From Crambe crambe (lineage: Eukaryota; Porifera; Demospongiae; Poecilosclerida; Crambeidae), in NCBI GenBank assembly GCA_963924555.1, contig OZ004588.1:4030001-4094000 (forward strand): a stretch of 64,000 bases of DNA, in the 5' to 3' direction. The notes below the pieces were generated by a model. The model had not been told where the DNA came from. It worked only from the letters and a program-made list of their open reading frames with translations, and did no database searches. Position 1 is the first letter of the stretch; every line of letters starts with the position of its first letter. Positions 52,588-63,862 of this stretch are shown here, in pieces. The position numbers and the translations under genes are program-made.

Positions 52588-53692
52588 CTACTGCTCTATG
52601 GAGGGAATGGCTGAGTTCTTACTCAGACAGGGGACCTCATATGCCTGTGCCTCCCCTTCTACCCCGATGGGCGGGTCTTGTTCTAATATGTGACTCTCCT
52701 CACCATCCCCGACAATGATGTCATAATCTTGAGTGGCATCTTTATGAGTAGTAAGTGTGTCCTGCAGACTGTGCGAGCTGTACTGGACTGAGAGGCATGG
52801 CTGAGTAGGAGTGATAGTAGTGGAGTAGGCGGGGTTAACATGGATTCCCAATGTAGTATTGACTCTGCAAGCAACATCAAACAAAAATATTCATTTTTCC
52901 ATTTTCGGTACAAGTAGCTATACCTGACCTCTCTTGATCATTGGATTTCTCTCTCCTCCTGTGATATGACCATGCCCACCCTATGGCCATACCCACCAGC
53001 CCTAAAACCATGAGTGCTGCTAATGTCCCAAGACCTCCAGCCAGTGCTGAGCAGTTGTCGACTTCCTTTGCTTGATCTTGTCCTGTCTCTCGGGCGTTCC
53101 CAGTAGGTCCAGGTGGTGTGGCAGTGCATGTCCTACTAGGAGTACACTGTTCTGTGTGTGTGATAGTGGAGACCATTCTTTCGCCATCTGGAGTGCACTT
53201 TTGAATGTGTGTCACCATTAGTTGCTGGGTTGTTGTGATCTTTGTGGTTGGGCTGCACGGTGCAGGAATAACTAGAAATTGAATTATAGATTCCATGATG
53301 CAGGCAGACATTAAACATTTTACATTTTACATACTATAAGAATATTGTTTTCCCATTCTTTTAATAGTGATGTTGCAGGAACCTACATACATTGATAGGG
53401 TATAATAATTTCTTTCAAGTGGTGATATCAATATTTTATGTAGTTACCTGATTGTAGTTTTTCATTTAGATCAGCTCTCTCTTCACTCTTTGGACACATT
53501 TGCTTTACTGGACTTCCACTTTCATTCAGGCATGTTAGTTGCCATGTTAGTTCAGTCATACACAACCCTACACAGTTATAAATAGTTCCTTCATAATTAT
53601 TATACTCTAAGATGGTGTCAATAGCTACCTGGAATACTTGATAGATGTCCAACGGTGAAGAAAAATAGAGAAACAACTAGTGACTGGTTCAT
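52588..53692 (-). CDS. Class E receptor with frameshifted C terminus
   Basis: Predicted 267-aa receptor in four exons: 53,629-53,692 (signal MNQSLVVSLFFF), 53,448-53,567 (Cys exon, GLCMTELTWQLTCLNESG.. with three Cys), 52,929-53,271 (stalk, TM) and 52,588-52,864 (tail). The tail carries HVNPAYSTT (NPxY), SVQYSSHSLQ (the ITIM Leu is His), QDYDIIVG and QAYEVP. In SHILEQDPP the Tyr of the usual YHVL is missing. Four extra bases near the end put a stop after SIEQ, so the final YSVLQH, still readable in another frame, is lost. Compared with its neighbours this tail has lost several signalling tyrosines. Confidence 0.78.
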
Positions 53693-54807
53693 AGCTACAC
53701 CCAAGGACACTCACTGCTGGCACACTGTGGAGTAACTGACTGTGCATGCACACTATTGTCATTGTTATCTTAGCTGATTGCTAATGGCCACTAAGTTTAT
53801 TTTCAGTGCATCGAGTCATCAACTGTTGTCATAATGGGACAGAGTAGCTATCCTTATAGTGGCCTAATATATAGGTAATTAACCTCCCAATAGAGTCGAC
53901 TCATGATTATTTTATACACTCTCATTTTTTGTGATATGTGGGTCACTGTGATGCAGTGTAAAGCAATGGCTTCTCTTTCTCCACCAGAAGCCATCCAACA
54001 AGAAACACATTTCCGTACCCTCTCAGTTTCCAACTAGCAAGTGATGCACCTCCTGTTCACTGGATAGCATCATCCATACATGATCTCTCGTTATGAAGCC
54101 ATTCATAAATCTGACTTCCTCTTGCTATAGGTATTTTACATGCAGGGTAGGTCTGAAGTATTATATATTCCATTTTGATGACCACTTACCAACTATACTC
54201 CATTAAACGAAACTAGCTAAGAGAAAGACTGAAAACAAATAATTAAATGAGCATGATGAAATGAGAGAGTTCGAAAAGGTTATGGTTATGGTTCTCTAAA
54301 TGTAATAGTAAGTAGGATCAGGAGATGTGTCCCGAAGGTCATCATTGTGCTGTTGTAGGGGGTTAGTCTTGATGGAGGTGGTAGCAGCATAGCTAGGATT
54401 GGGGTTCATTTCCTCTTTCCTGCTGCATTTTGGTTTCAAAACATGTTGAATTAGTTCTTTATCAGAGTAATAGATTTGGATTACTTTATAGGAGATATAG
54501 CTTACTTTTGGTATATGTAGAGAGGTTTATTCTTTGGATGGCAGTTCTACCATTTAGCTGTTGGTATTGTACTCACCTTTGTTGCTGCATCTTAAAGAGG
54601 CCATAGCTGGGATTTTTATCTATTTCGGTCACACTGTTGATCCTGCATGGGGTATGAACTATCTCTAGCCTTGTTCTCAGGCTCTCACTGAAGAGGAAAT
54701 ATAAGTGGAAATGTGGGGGTGGCTCATACATTTCCACTTCACTGAGAGCCTAGGAAAGAGGCCTGTGGAGGGAATGACTGGGTCTTCAATCTGACTAACT
54801 GGGTGCC
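53693..54807. other. Spacer with repeat and tail remnants
   Basis: It contains a block at about 54,400-54,480 (tttcctctttcctgctgcattttgg..) that is repeated at about 56,094-56,160 and 57,728-57,790, decayed receptor 3' flanks, and a MITE at about 54,673-54,762. No intact exon. Confidence 0.5.
54673..54762. mobile_element. Short MITE next to a truncated tail
   Basis: Inverted ends agccttgttctcaggctctcact and agtgaagtggaaatg..cactgagagcctagg make a hairpin of about 90 bases. It abuts the decayed tail sequence of the 54.8-56.0 kb gene and may have replaced its end. Words of the same type occur near 7,731 and 8,503. Confidence 0.55.
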
Positions 54808-55982
54808 TCATATGCCTGTGTCTCCTAAGGCTCTACATGTATACATAGCATAGCAGCATTGAGCAAATTGTCAAGTAGTAGACACACTAACCTCTCCTGG
54901 ATAGTGGATTTCCCTCTCCTCTTATAACAAGACCACACCCATCCTAAGACCATGCCCACCAATCCTAGCGCCATGACAGCAGTCAATGCCCCCAGACCTC
55001 CAGCCAATGCTGGGCAGTTGTTGACTTGATCTTGTCCTCTCCTTTGGACGTTTCCATTAGCTGCAGTGCAGGGGGGCTGTTGTGTCCTGTTAGGCACCAC
55101 CCCAGTACACTGTCCCCTCTCTGTCACTGTGGTAACCACTGCCACAGGAGTACACTGGTTTGTGCGTGTGTTGATGGTCCTCACTATTTGTTGAGTCTCA
55201 GTATGGGTTTGAATTTCAGTGACAGTACTGGTTTGAGTCACTGGATTGCAAGTTGAGTTAGATGGTATTGCTATTATGAAGAGAAGTATTCATGTATGAT
55301 ACATCATCCCATTTTTTATTCAAGGCCCAACTGCATATATACCAAGTAGAAAATTAATAAGCACCTTAGAGAAGAAGCTAGCATAGCAACATCAAGAAGT
55401 TCAATGCAGTTGGAATATTAGTAAAGGTAATAATTTTGGTAAGGGATAGTCAAACACGTAAATAGAGTATGTATAGTGCAAATTCTCACTAAACAAAATG
55501 GCAGCTGCTATTTGTTGTTTTTTTTGTTTTTGTTTTTTTTGTTTTTTTTTTACCATAAAACATGTTCCTTTGGAGAACCAGCCTGCAATATCCTATAAGA
55601 AAATAATCAAGGCATAGTAACTGTACTAACACTACACATACTTACCTGAACTTAAGCTTATTTCAAGGTCGTTTGGGCAAGTATTATGACTCTGAAAATT
55701 TCCATTGCTACTGCATTGTATTTCCTTCTCACAATTGCATCCTGCATTGGTACGTACTTTAATCATAATAATCTACAATAGCTGTAAGTAGAACTATTCC
55801 AGTACTATGGAGAGCAGTATGAGATATAGTGTCCTGTAACTGACCAATCAGATTGCTCTATTCAGCAAGAGCTATGTTCTGATATCTATAATGGATATTA
55901 CTATAGACGTTTAAATACTTGATTGCTGTATGACTGCTCCAATGATGAGGACAAGCAGAGTAATAAATTGTGACCAATTCAT
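54808..55982 (-). CDS. Class E receptor lacking a Tyr tail
   Basis: Predicted 187-aa protein in four exons: 55,919-55,982 (signal MNWSQFITLLVLIIG), 55,646-55,741 (Cys exon, CNCEKEIQCSSNG.. with four Cys), 54,892-55,270 (stalk, TM) and 54,808-54,832 (tail stub). The stalk has QCTPVAVVTTVTERGQCT and TQQPPCT. The TM is ALTAVMALGLVGMVLGWVW with CYKRRG. The next in-phase acceptor gives only RALGDTGI-stop; QAYEAPS can still be read in another frame, so a normal tail existed. The signal exon uses a shifted donor (A/gtattt). The product would be a membrane protein with almost no signalling tail, or the gene is decaying. Confidence 0.6.
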
Positions 55983-58000
55983 AGTCCCTTTGTTCTGTAA
56001 CGTACTACTAAGGTGACTGAAGTAGTTAATGTGAACTCGGAAACATTGAGATTGCCATAATTATAGCTAGTTAGAGTAGCTTTAGATCGGGTTCATTTCC
56101 TCTTTCCTACTGCATTTTGGTTTCAAAACATGTTGAATTAGTTCTTTATCAAGGTGGCAAGGCACAACTGTTTTGTAGGAGATATAGTTTACTTTTGGTG
56201 TGTGTAGAGAGGTTAACTCTCACTCTTAAAAAGCATGCTGTTTATGAAGGAAATGATGTATTCATAATGGGTACCCAGGACTCAAGCACATTCTTAGCAC
56301 ATTGGCTTTGTTATATGAACAACATACTGGCCTCTTTGAGAACGAGGCTACAATGGAGGAGACTGGAGTGATTGATTGATTGCATATCAGCAAACTATGA
56401 CCTTATCAGCTCTCTATGTTATTGTATGCAAGTGCAGATATTTTAGTTCGTATAATAATTCTTTATGCACTTGTATAATTATAGTGGTCTAGTATAGGGG
56501 TAACCCCCAATAGTATGGTTAGTATTTGCACACTTTTGTCTCAAAGTGATGTGTGGGTTACTGTGAGCACACTACTATAACAATGGCTTCTCTTTCTCCA
56601 TCAGAAGCCATCCAACATTAAGCTACCCTCTCAGTTTCAAACTAGCATTGATACACCAGTTAATTTACATTCAGGATAGGTCTAAATAATAGTTAGACAC
56701 CGAGGCCATGAATCTACGGGATTTAGAAACCTGAAGGCCCTTGGGCTGTAGAGGCCGAGCGAAGCGAGGCATCTACCCAAGGGCCTGAAGGTTTCTAAAA
56801 CCGTAGATTCTATTGGCCGAGGTGTCTAACTCATTTAGACTATATGCGTGCGCATGTAGTTACCATTAGTTACCTTGAGAGAATATTAATCTTCATGGCT
56901 GAACTAGACGACTTTTTCCCCTCGTTCTTGTCAGCAGCAAGGTCAGAGGTGAAGAGGAACTGGGTGTGGCTGACCTTCTGTTGGCTTCTAATGAATCGTT
57001 TGTCGGCGATGAAAAGCTTCGTAATGCAAGCTAAGTTGAAACTACGCTTGGAAATATGAACTTACTATGAACTTACTATGAACTTACTATGCCGTCTGCA
57101 CTACTTTCAGTACCTTTTTAGTCTTATTTTAGCTTCGTAATGCAAGCTAAGTTGAAACTACGCTTGGAAATATGAACTTATATGAAATATGAACTTACTA
57201 TGCCGTCTGCACTACTTTCGGTACCTTTTTACTCTTCTTTTAGCTTTGGTTGGAGCTTCCTAACACCAGAATACAAGAAACTAGCTTCTCTCCAACTTAA
57301 GTTCGAAACCCCGCCCACTATCTTTACCGTTCAAGTTATCATTGTTGCTATTGTATCCAAGCTAAAAATGCAGTTTGTGGTTTTGCTTTCTAAGTGCCTG
57401 GGGCTATTGTGGTTTTGAGTTCTAAGTGCCTTAGGATTTTGTGGTTTTGTGATCTAAGTACTTATGTAGAAACTTGCAACTGACCAATCAAATTGCTCTA
57501 TTCAGACTAGGTATAGTCTAAGTAGGTTTATTTCATTGCATCGGTGTACTGTAATTTTTAATTTTCATTGTATTATTAACAATAAAACTAGCTAGCAATT
57601 GAAGAGGGAGTACTGGTAGTTCATGGAGGTCATGGTTATGGTGCAGGACTAGGAAATGCGTTCCGAAAATGCTGTGCTGTTGTTTGTCATGATGGACAGG
57701 AGGTGGTAGCATAGCTAGATGTAGGGTTCATTTCCTCTCTCCTATTTTTGGTTTCAAAAACATATTGATCAGAGTAACAAGACAGTAAAGGCACAAATGT
57801 TTTCGGAGATACAACTTTGCTTTTGGCATGTAGGGAGGTGTCATTCTCTATTGTGTCCTTATTTTGGAGGATCCTTTGGAAGGTCCTTTGGAGGGTCCTT
57901 TGTTGGAGGTTCTACTGTATAACTTGGTAGTGTTTATTGTTGTGTCTTGAAGAGGCCATAGTTGGGATTTTTTGGTCACACTGTTGATCCTGCATTATCT
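55983..58000. other. Spacer with hairpin element and local duplications
   Basis: Holds the palindromic element at 56,696-56,831, a direct duplication of about 115 bases (57,017-57,130 and 57,131-57,245, containing gcttcgtaatgcaagctaag) and copies of the 'tttcctctttcct' block at about 56,094 and 57,728. A MITE end (ggaggttctactgta) is near 57,905. No exon recognised. Confidence 0.5.
56696..56831. mobile_element. Near-perfect palindromic hairpin element
   Basis: Begins TTAGACACCGAGGCC and ends GGCCGAGGTGTCTAA. The arms of about 55 bases pair almost completely (..AGAAACCTGAAGGCCCTTGGG) around a loop containing ggccgagcgaagcgaggc. No coding sequence. It is a compact hairpin MITE flanked by the sequence of a local spacer. 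Confidence 0.75.
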
Positions 58001-58058
58001 CTTGAGGTGATGCATGTATAGATACTGACCCTTTCTACCTTCTCTGGCATGACCACAC

Positions 58059-59098
58059 CTATTCTAGAACCATACCCACCAACCCTTGAGCTAACAGTCC
58101 CCCCAAATTTCCACCAAGGGCTGTAAATTCTTCAGCATTTCCTCCAACTTCAAAGTTAACCAGTGAGATGTATGTCACAGTGGTTGTCATGGAGTGTGGT
58201 TCCACTGTGTAAGTGACAGTAATTACCTCTATTTGTGTGGGGTGTGATCTCACCATGTACGTGATGGTTGCCACGGATATGGTGTTGCTGGATGTGTGAC
58301 GGTGGTTCTCACTAGGTGTGATGATTCCACCAAATATTGTGTGATAGTGGTCACTATTTATGTGAAACTGCTTCACTGATGAATAGATATCTGCACAGAA
58401 GAAAGTCATCTCACTGATGAATAGATATTGTACCTGCACAGAAGAAAAGCAAGGAAATTAAGAACAGGAAAAGCCTCATACAGAAACTGGCAATTAGTTT
58501 ATTTGCTTTCAAATAGTGCACACTATGCGATATTGACTGAAAGCAAGCTTGTACTGCAACTCTTTATGTTGGAGCCAATAGCTGCTCTCTGAATAGAGCA
58601 TGTGCATTTCATCCAAAAAAAGAGATCAAAATGGGCCCATGATTACAGAGCAGTATAGACATAGATGTCATGAATTGTGCATGGGCTTGCTCTTGTACTC
58701 CAGAATGGTTTTGATACTGTGCTTGAAGCGGCAATACCCTAAAGAATAGACAAAATAATAGTAAATTGTGCTGTACTTTATTCTTATATTCCAGGAATTT
58801 TGATACTATATTTGAATCTTAAAGGATAGACAAATAATAATGGAGACTAAAGTATTTACAAAGCACAATGTACCCAAGCTTAGTTGATGTAATCATTTTG
58901 GAGCATGTAGTAGTACTGTGATATTTGGACTGCTAGCTACACTGTACTTTAATAGCATCCTGCACATGCAGATACACACGCAGTCATTCATCTGTATCAC
59001 AGATTATCTGAATGAGTATTTTTACCTGCTGAACTTCTTTGCTGTCCATGATTAGAATCATCACCAGTAGAGTGTGGACTAGTATTCATGGCCAACAT
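58059..59098 (-). pseudogene. Class E receptor relic
   Basis: A stalk of TVTYTVEPHSMTTTVTY type leads into a shortened TM (FTALGGNLGGLLAQGLVGMV) and then a stop; the expected GWVWSC follows out of frame. The region upstream holds a local duplication of ttcttctgtgcag. A degraded signal exon is near 59,041-59,098 (LVHTLLVMILI, out of frame with its ATG). No tail exon was found. Confidence 0.65.
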
Positions 59099-59463
59099 CA
59101 ACTGGGACTCTATCTCCAAGACTTTTATGCACAAGCTATGAAAGCAATAGCTCTACTAGCTGCTAACAAAAGTGTACTTTTCTTGTGTATCATGTGCACT
59201 GATTTTGAATTGGCCAGAATCATGTGACCAGTGTTTAGTGAACCTTTTAACTTGAGTTTAGAGCAATAACTCAGTAGAGATATTGAATTCTCATATTATC
59301 AGCATGTTCCAGTCTCACAAAGATCAGGTCCTCTCAGTTCTAGAAGTACAAAAAGGATGCTTGTACAAAAATAATATAAAGGTGACTATGTGCTCTATAT
59401 GACAGATTATACAACTGGTTTACATGGTCCAGGTTGTTTCATATTCTGCTGTGAATGTAACTA

Positions 59464-60451
59464 TCACTGGTGTTGGAGTACTGAGTAGTCCTCAGCTGTT
59501 GGAGGGCCTGTTGGTCTAATTTTGGTGGTGACTTCGTACACCTGTGTCTCCAATGGGTCTTGCTCTAACACGTGGTAGATCCTTTCCTCACCATTCTGAT
59601 TGGCATGGGGAACTCGAGTAAGTGTATCACGAGGGCCAAGTGAACTGTATTGGACCAAGGGGGGTGACTGTGAATCATTGTAGGTGGGGTTATCAAGTTG
59701 TATTCCTGATGAAGTGCTGGAGGTGTCAGATCTGCAAACGATACAATAATAATAATAATTATAGTGAATATCGAATTATATTCACCTTTTCGAAACGGTG
59801 GATTTCACTCGTCTCAATCTCCTACTACATGACCACAACCATCCCAGAACCACACCCACCAGCCCCAAGGCCATTAGAGCTGCCAATGCCCCCAAACTTC
59901 CAGCCAGGGCTGTACATTTGACGGCTTCTTCTTGATCTAGCCCTGTCCTTCTGACATTCCCAGTGGCTGCAGGTGGTGTCACAGTGCACTGTTCCCTATG
60001 TGTCACTGTGGTAACCACTGGCATAGCAATATCTGGAGTACATTGTGGAGTTGCAATGACTGTTTTCACTATCTCTTGAACGTCTGTCACAGTAGTCTTT
60101 ACTTCATGGATGCTTGTGCTCACAACTTGTTCAGTTTGAGTGACAGTGCTAACTACATGCTCAGTTGCAGTGACAGTTCTCTTTACTTCTCGAATGCTGA
60201 TACTTGCCACTTGTTGAGTGTATGTGACTGTACTGACTAGTTCTTGAGTTCTTACAACAGTGCTTACTACTTTTTCAATGCAGTGCCCAGGGCATGGCTT
60301 TGGCCTCATACATAGCCCTGCATAATAATTATATGCATAATTCTGTTATAATGGTAGCAAGTTTTCTTTTAAACATACCTGGAATACTTGATAGCAGTAT
60401 GACTGCTCCAGTAATGTAGAGAAGTCGAGTGAGAACTTGTAACCGGTTCAT
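59464..60451 (-). CDS. Class E receptor with full Tyr-motif tail
   Basis: Predicted 290-aa receptor in three exons: 60,379-60,451 (signal MNRLQVLTRLLYITGAVILL), 59,786-60,317 (ectodomain, stalk, TM) and 59,464-59,731 (tail). The ectodomain starts GLCMRPKPCPGHCIEK and continues into about 100 residues of Val/Thr-rich repeats (VVSTVTQTEQVVSTS type). It then has REQCTVTPPAATGN and a TM of LAALMALGLVGVVLGWLW. The tail carries LDNPTYND (NPxY), LVQYSSLGP (VxYxxL, ITIM), RIYHVL, QVYEVT and a terminal EDYSVLQHQ. All junctions are GT-AG and in phase. ACAGGAAGTG lies 185 bases upstream. Confidence 0.85.
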
Positions 60452-61759
60452 AGTTTGCTTGTAGCTATAAACTCACATTCACTCAACCATAGATAAAACT
60501 GGGCACACAATCTAATCAATTTCCCCGTATCAGTAATACTATTTATACAAACACTACTGACTTTATGACTAAATACCATAATAAAGCTATGTAGCCAGCA
60601 GGTCCATTCATAGAGTCACCACAACAGTAGACCATACAGGAAGTGTGTGTGTGTGTGTGTATTGCATGCAGTTGTTGGTTTGCCTTCAAGTGCATTCATT
60701 TACCACAAGCCTAATAAAGCAGGCGCAAGCATTCCATGTGTGCAGATATTTCCGTGTGCATTCACAGATATTTCATGGCCTTCACAGATATTCCATGTGC
60801 ACTATCATTCACGTTCCATATGTACTATATATAACCTTTGCAGATATTCCATGTGCACTATAATTATAGCCTTCATAGATACTCCATGTGCATTATATGA
60901 CTCAGGGTTTCATACAGAGGTAGGGTCTAAGGGGCTTCCTGGGATTCAAGTTTCCCCACCCCAGAAATTTCTACACCTTTTTCAGTCGCATCTCTAAAGC
61001 GGTCACTTAAAATTTGCTTGAAGTTAATGTACAGTGATTGTGATGTATTGTTGGAGCCTCCGAAGAGAAACTTGCTTTGAAGAGCCCATGCAGCCAGACT
61101 GCTTTGGTATGAGTGGGTGTAGTCATGCAAAATTTCTTGACCTATCAAACTCTCAGTTCTTGTTTGACCATGGGAACTAGATGTTTGTACTTGTATCTTG
61201 TATCTTGGTAAGTGTCTCAAAGTGGCTTTGTTTTCACTGCAAAATGGCTTTGCTTTCTCAACAAAAACTATTGATGGGTTTAGCTGAAGGTGCTTTTTTT
61301 TTTTTTTTTTTTTTTTTGAGTAGAATTCTGGCCCAGATTTTAAAAAAAAAACAAAAAAAAACCAGGCCTGCCTTTTCTTTGAACCTGGGCATGCTGTGCT
61401 GACTCAGAAAAATGTGTTGATGATGTAATCACTGCATTCTTAAGCTGCTGACCATAAGTCACACCATCCGACTCATTTTATCACTGACCCCTCATATGCA
61501 GTATTTTGGGGGGAAACATCTCCATATTTTTTTTCATAATGGATATGGGGGGAGTGGTGGGAGGAGTGGGGGCTGATAATTATTAATGTAAACTTTAGTC
61601 TTGAATAAAAATATTTGATACCAAACATATATACATTATGATCATAACATTGAGAGTGTGAGTAATATAATTCATGTGCTTTGTGTATCTTCACTTCAAA
61701 TGTTTATGAGATGAAATTGAGCTTATCTTTTGACAATTCTTTTATCTTGATGCGTGTAG
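60452..61759. other. Spacer upstream of a class E gene
   Basis: Contains the ETS-type word at 60,636-60,645, a (gt)n tract near 60,645-60,660, several imperfect copies of 'cagatattccatgtgcac' (60,742-60,890) and a poly-T/poly-A stretch near 61,296-61,360. No exon recognised; open frames here are low-complexity. Confidence 0.5.
60742..60890. repeat. Imperfect tandem repeat of cagatattccatgtgcac
   Basis: Five or so diverged copies of a unit built on 'cagatattccatgtgca' and 'cttcacagata', spaced 30-50 bases. It lies in the upstream region of the 59.5-60.5 kb gene. No function assigned. Confidence 0.5.
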
Positions 61760-63862
61760 TCACTTGTGCTGGAGTACAGAGTACTGCTCTGTGGAGGAAA
61801 TGGCCGAGTCTTTAATCTGACTGGGGACCTCATATGCCTGTGGTTCCCCTTCTACCCCAATGGGCGGGTCTCGTTCCAACATGTGATAGATCCTCTCCTC
61901 ACCATCCTTGCTAATGATGCCATGGTTACCAGCAGTATCTTCATGGGTGTGATTAGTAGGTGTGTCTTGAGGACCATGGGAGCTGTATCGGACTGGGGGA
62001 CATGGGGTGCTTGAGGAGTAGGTGGGATTATGAAGCTGTGTCTCATTATCGGCTCTGCATGTTTACATAACAGAATTATTGTAGTCTTTAAGTAGTCAAC
62101 ATACTAACCTTTCTTGGATAGTGGATTTCCCTCTCCTCCTACAAGACCACGCCCATCCTAAGATCACACCCACCAACCCTAGGGCCATGACGACAGTCAA
62201 TGCCCCCAGACCTCCAGCCAGTGCTGGGTAGTTGTTGGCTTGATCTTGTCCTCTTCTTTGGACGTTTCCATTAGCTGCAGGTGATGTGACAGTACAGGGG
62301 GGCTGTTGTGTCCTGTTAGGCACCACCTCAGTACACTGTCCCCTCTCTGTCACTGTGGTAACCACTGCCACAGGAGTACACTGATTTGTGTGTGTGTTGG
62401 TGGTGCACTGCTGACTGATGGTCCTCACTATTTGTAGAGTCTCAGTGGAAGTACTGGTTTGAATCTTAGTGGTGGTATGGGTTTGAGTCACTGGATTGCA
62501 AGTTGAGTTAGATGGTATTGCTATAAAGAGAAGTGTTTATGTATGACACATCATCCCTATAATTTTTTATTCAAGGCCCAACTACATATATACCAAGTAG
62601 AAAATTAATAAACACCTTGTAGAAGAAGCTAGCATAGCAGCATCAAGAAGTTCAATGTAGTTGGAATATTCAGTAAAGGTAATAATTTTGGTAAAGGGTA
62701 AAGTGGCAGCTGCTATTATTTAATTTCCTACTTGGTTTTTATTTATTTATTTATTTACTTATTTTTTCAAGACTCGACCGCATACTAAGTAGAAAAAATA
62801 TAAGTCTTATTCATATTTACAATGTATGATTTGTTTTACATTACAGATATGTACTGAGAGAAGCTGTCCAGGCAATCATTAAAAAAAATTTTTGTAGCAA
62901 GTTAACAGGTGAAAGGTCAAGAAGCACAACTCTACTCTCTCACTACTGTCCCAAGTCACAGATTATTGAAGCTGGAAGGCCATAACCTGATAAAAATAGG
63001 AAACATTTCCATAATACAAGCAGTTGATTATGACCTAGCTGCTTTTTGTCAGCTATTAAGCTGACTCACCTGAACCACATAATGCCTGTACACAAGTCTC
63101 ATCTCTGTCTGCAATCAAGGCTTGCCGCTACAGGAGAAAGCTAAAGAACTCTGCTTGCATGTGTTCTTAGATTGCATGGTAAAGATCGTCAATATGGAGA
63201 CAGTAGTATAATTAGTAAAGCTGACTAGATATACATCTGAACCACATAACGCCTGTACACGCTGCTGCTTAGAGTCTCATCTCTGTCTGCAATCAAGCTT
63301 GCTGCTACTAGTCTACGTACAGGAGAAACTCTGCTTGCACGTGTTCTTAGATCGTATGGTAAAGATCGTCAACATGGAGACAGTAGTACAATTTCCGACC
63401 TGATGCGCAGTCCAAAACAAAGTAGAGTTAGGCGCTCTAAGTTAATAGCATGGAGAAGGACGAAGTTGCTTTAGAGATCTGTGATGGCAGCGAAGCGCTG
63501 AGGTACTCAGGGAAGGATCGCGCTTTGATTATTTACATTACGTATTTCTTTTTCTTTTTTTCTACTTGTATGTGATATGTAATTTTTTCTACTTAGTATG
63601 TTGTTTTTTTTCTACTTAGTATGTAATATCTACTTAGTATGTAATTTTTACCATAATAATAATAATACTCCATGTTCTTTCGGAGTACCAGCCTGCAATA
63701 TCCTATAAGAAAATAATGAAGGCATATAACTGTACTAACACTACACATACTTACCTGAACTTAATCTTGTTTCAAGGTCATTTAGGTTTGGGCACATATC
63801 ATTATAACTTTGAAAATCTCCATTGTTACTGCATTGTATTTCCTTCTTGCACTTCATGCATC
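61760..63862 (-). CDS. Class E receptor, signal exon not found
   Basis: Exons: 63,755-63,862 (Cys exon, CMKCKKEIQCSNNG.. with four Cys), 62,109-62,520 (stalk, TM) and 61,760-62,054 (tail). The first two closely match the gene at 54.8-56.0 kb, so the two are recent duplicates. The tail is full length: LHNPTYSS (NPxY), PVRYSSHGP (the ITIM Leu is His), RIYHML, QAYEVP and a terminal EQYSVLQHK. The intron between the Cys exon and the TM exon is enlarged to 1.2 kb by a local tandem duplication (63,070-63,392). Upstream, only a fragment of a signal exon (LVITGTVL, then a stop) is visible before the window ends, so the 5' end is either broken or incomplete. Confidence 0.7.
63070..63392. repeat. Tandem duplication of about 160 bases in an intron
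   Basis: Copy one (about 63,070-63,212) and copy two (about 63,237-63,392) share tctgaaccacataa..gcctgtacac, gtctcatctctgtctgcaatcaag and ggtaaagatcgtcaa..atggagacagtagta. The second copy has short insertions. No coding sense. Confidence 0.75.
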
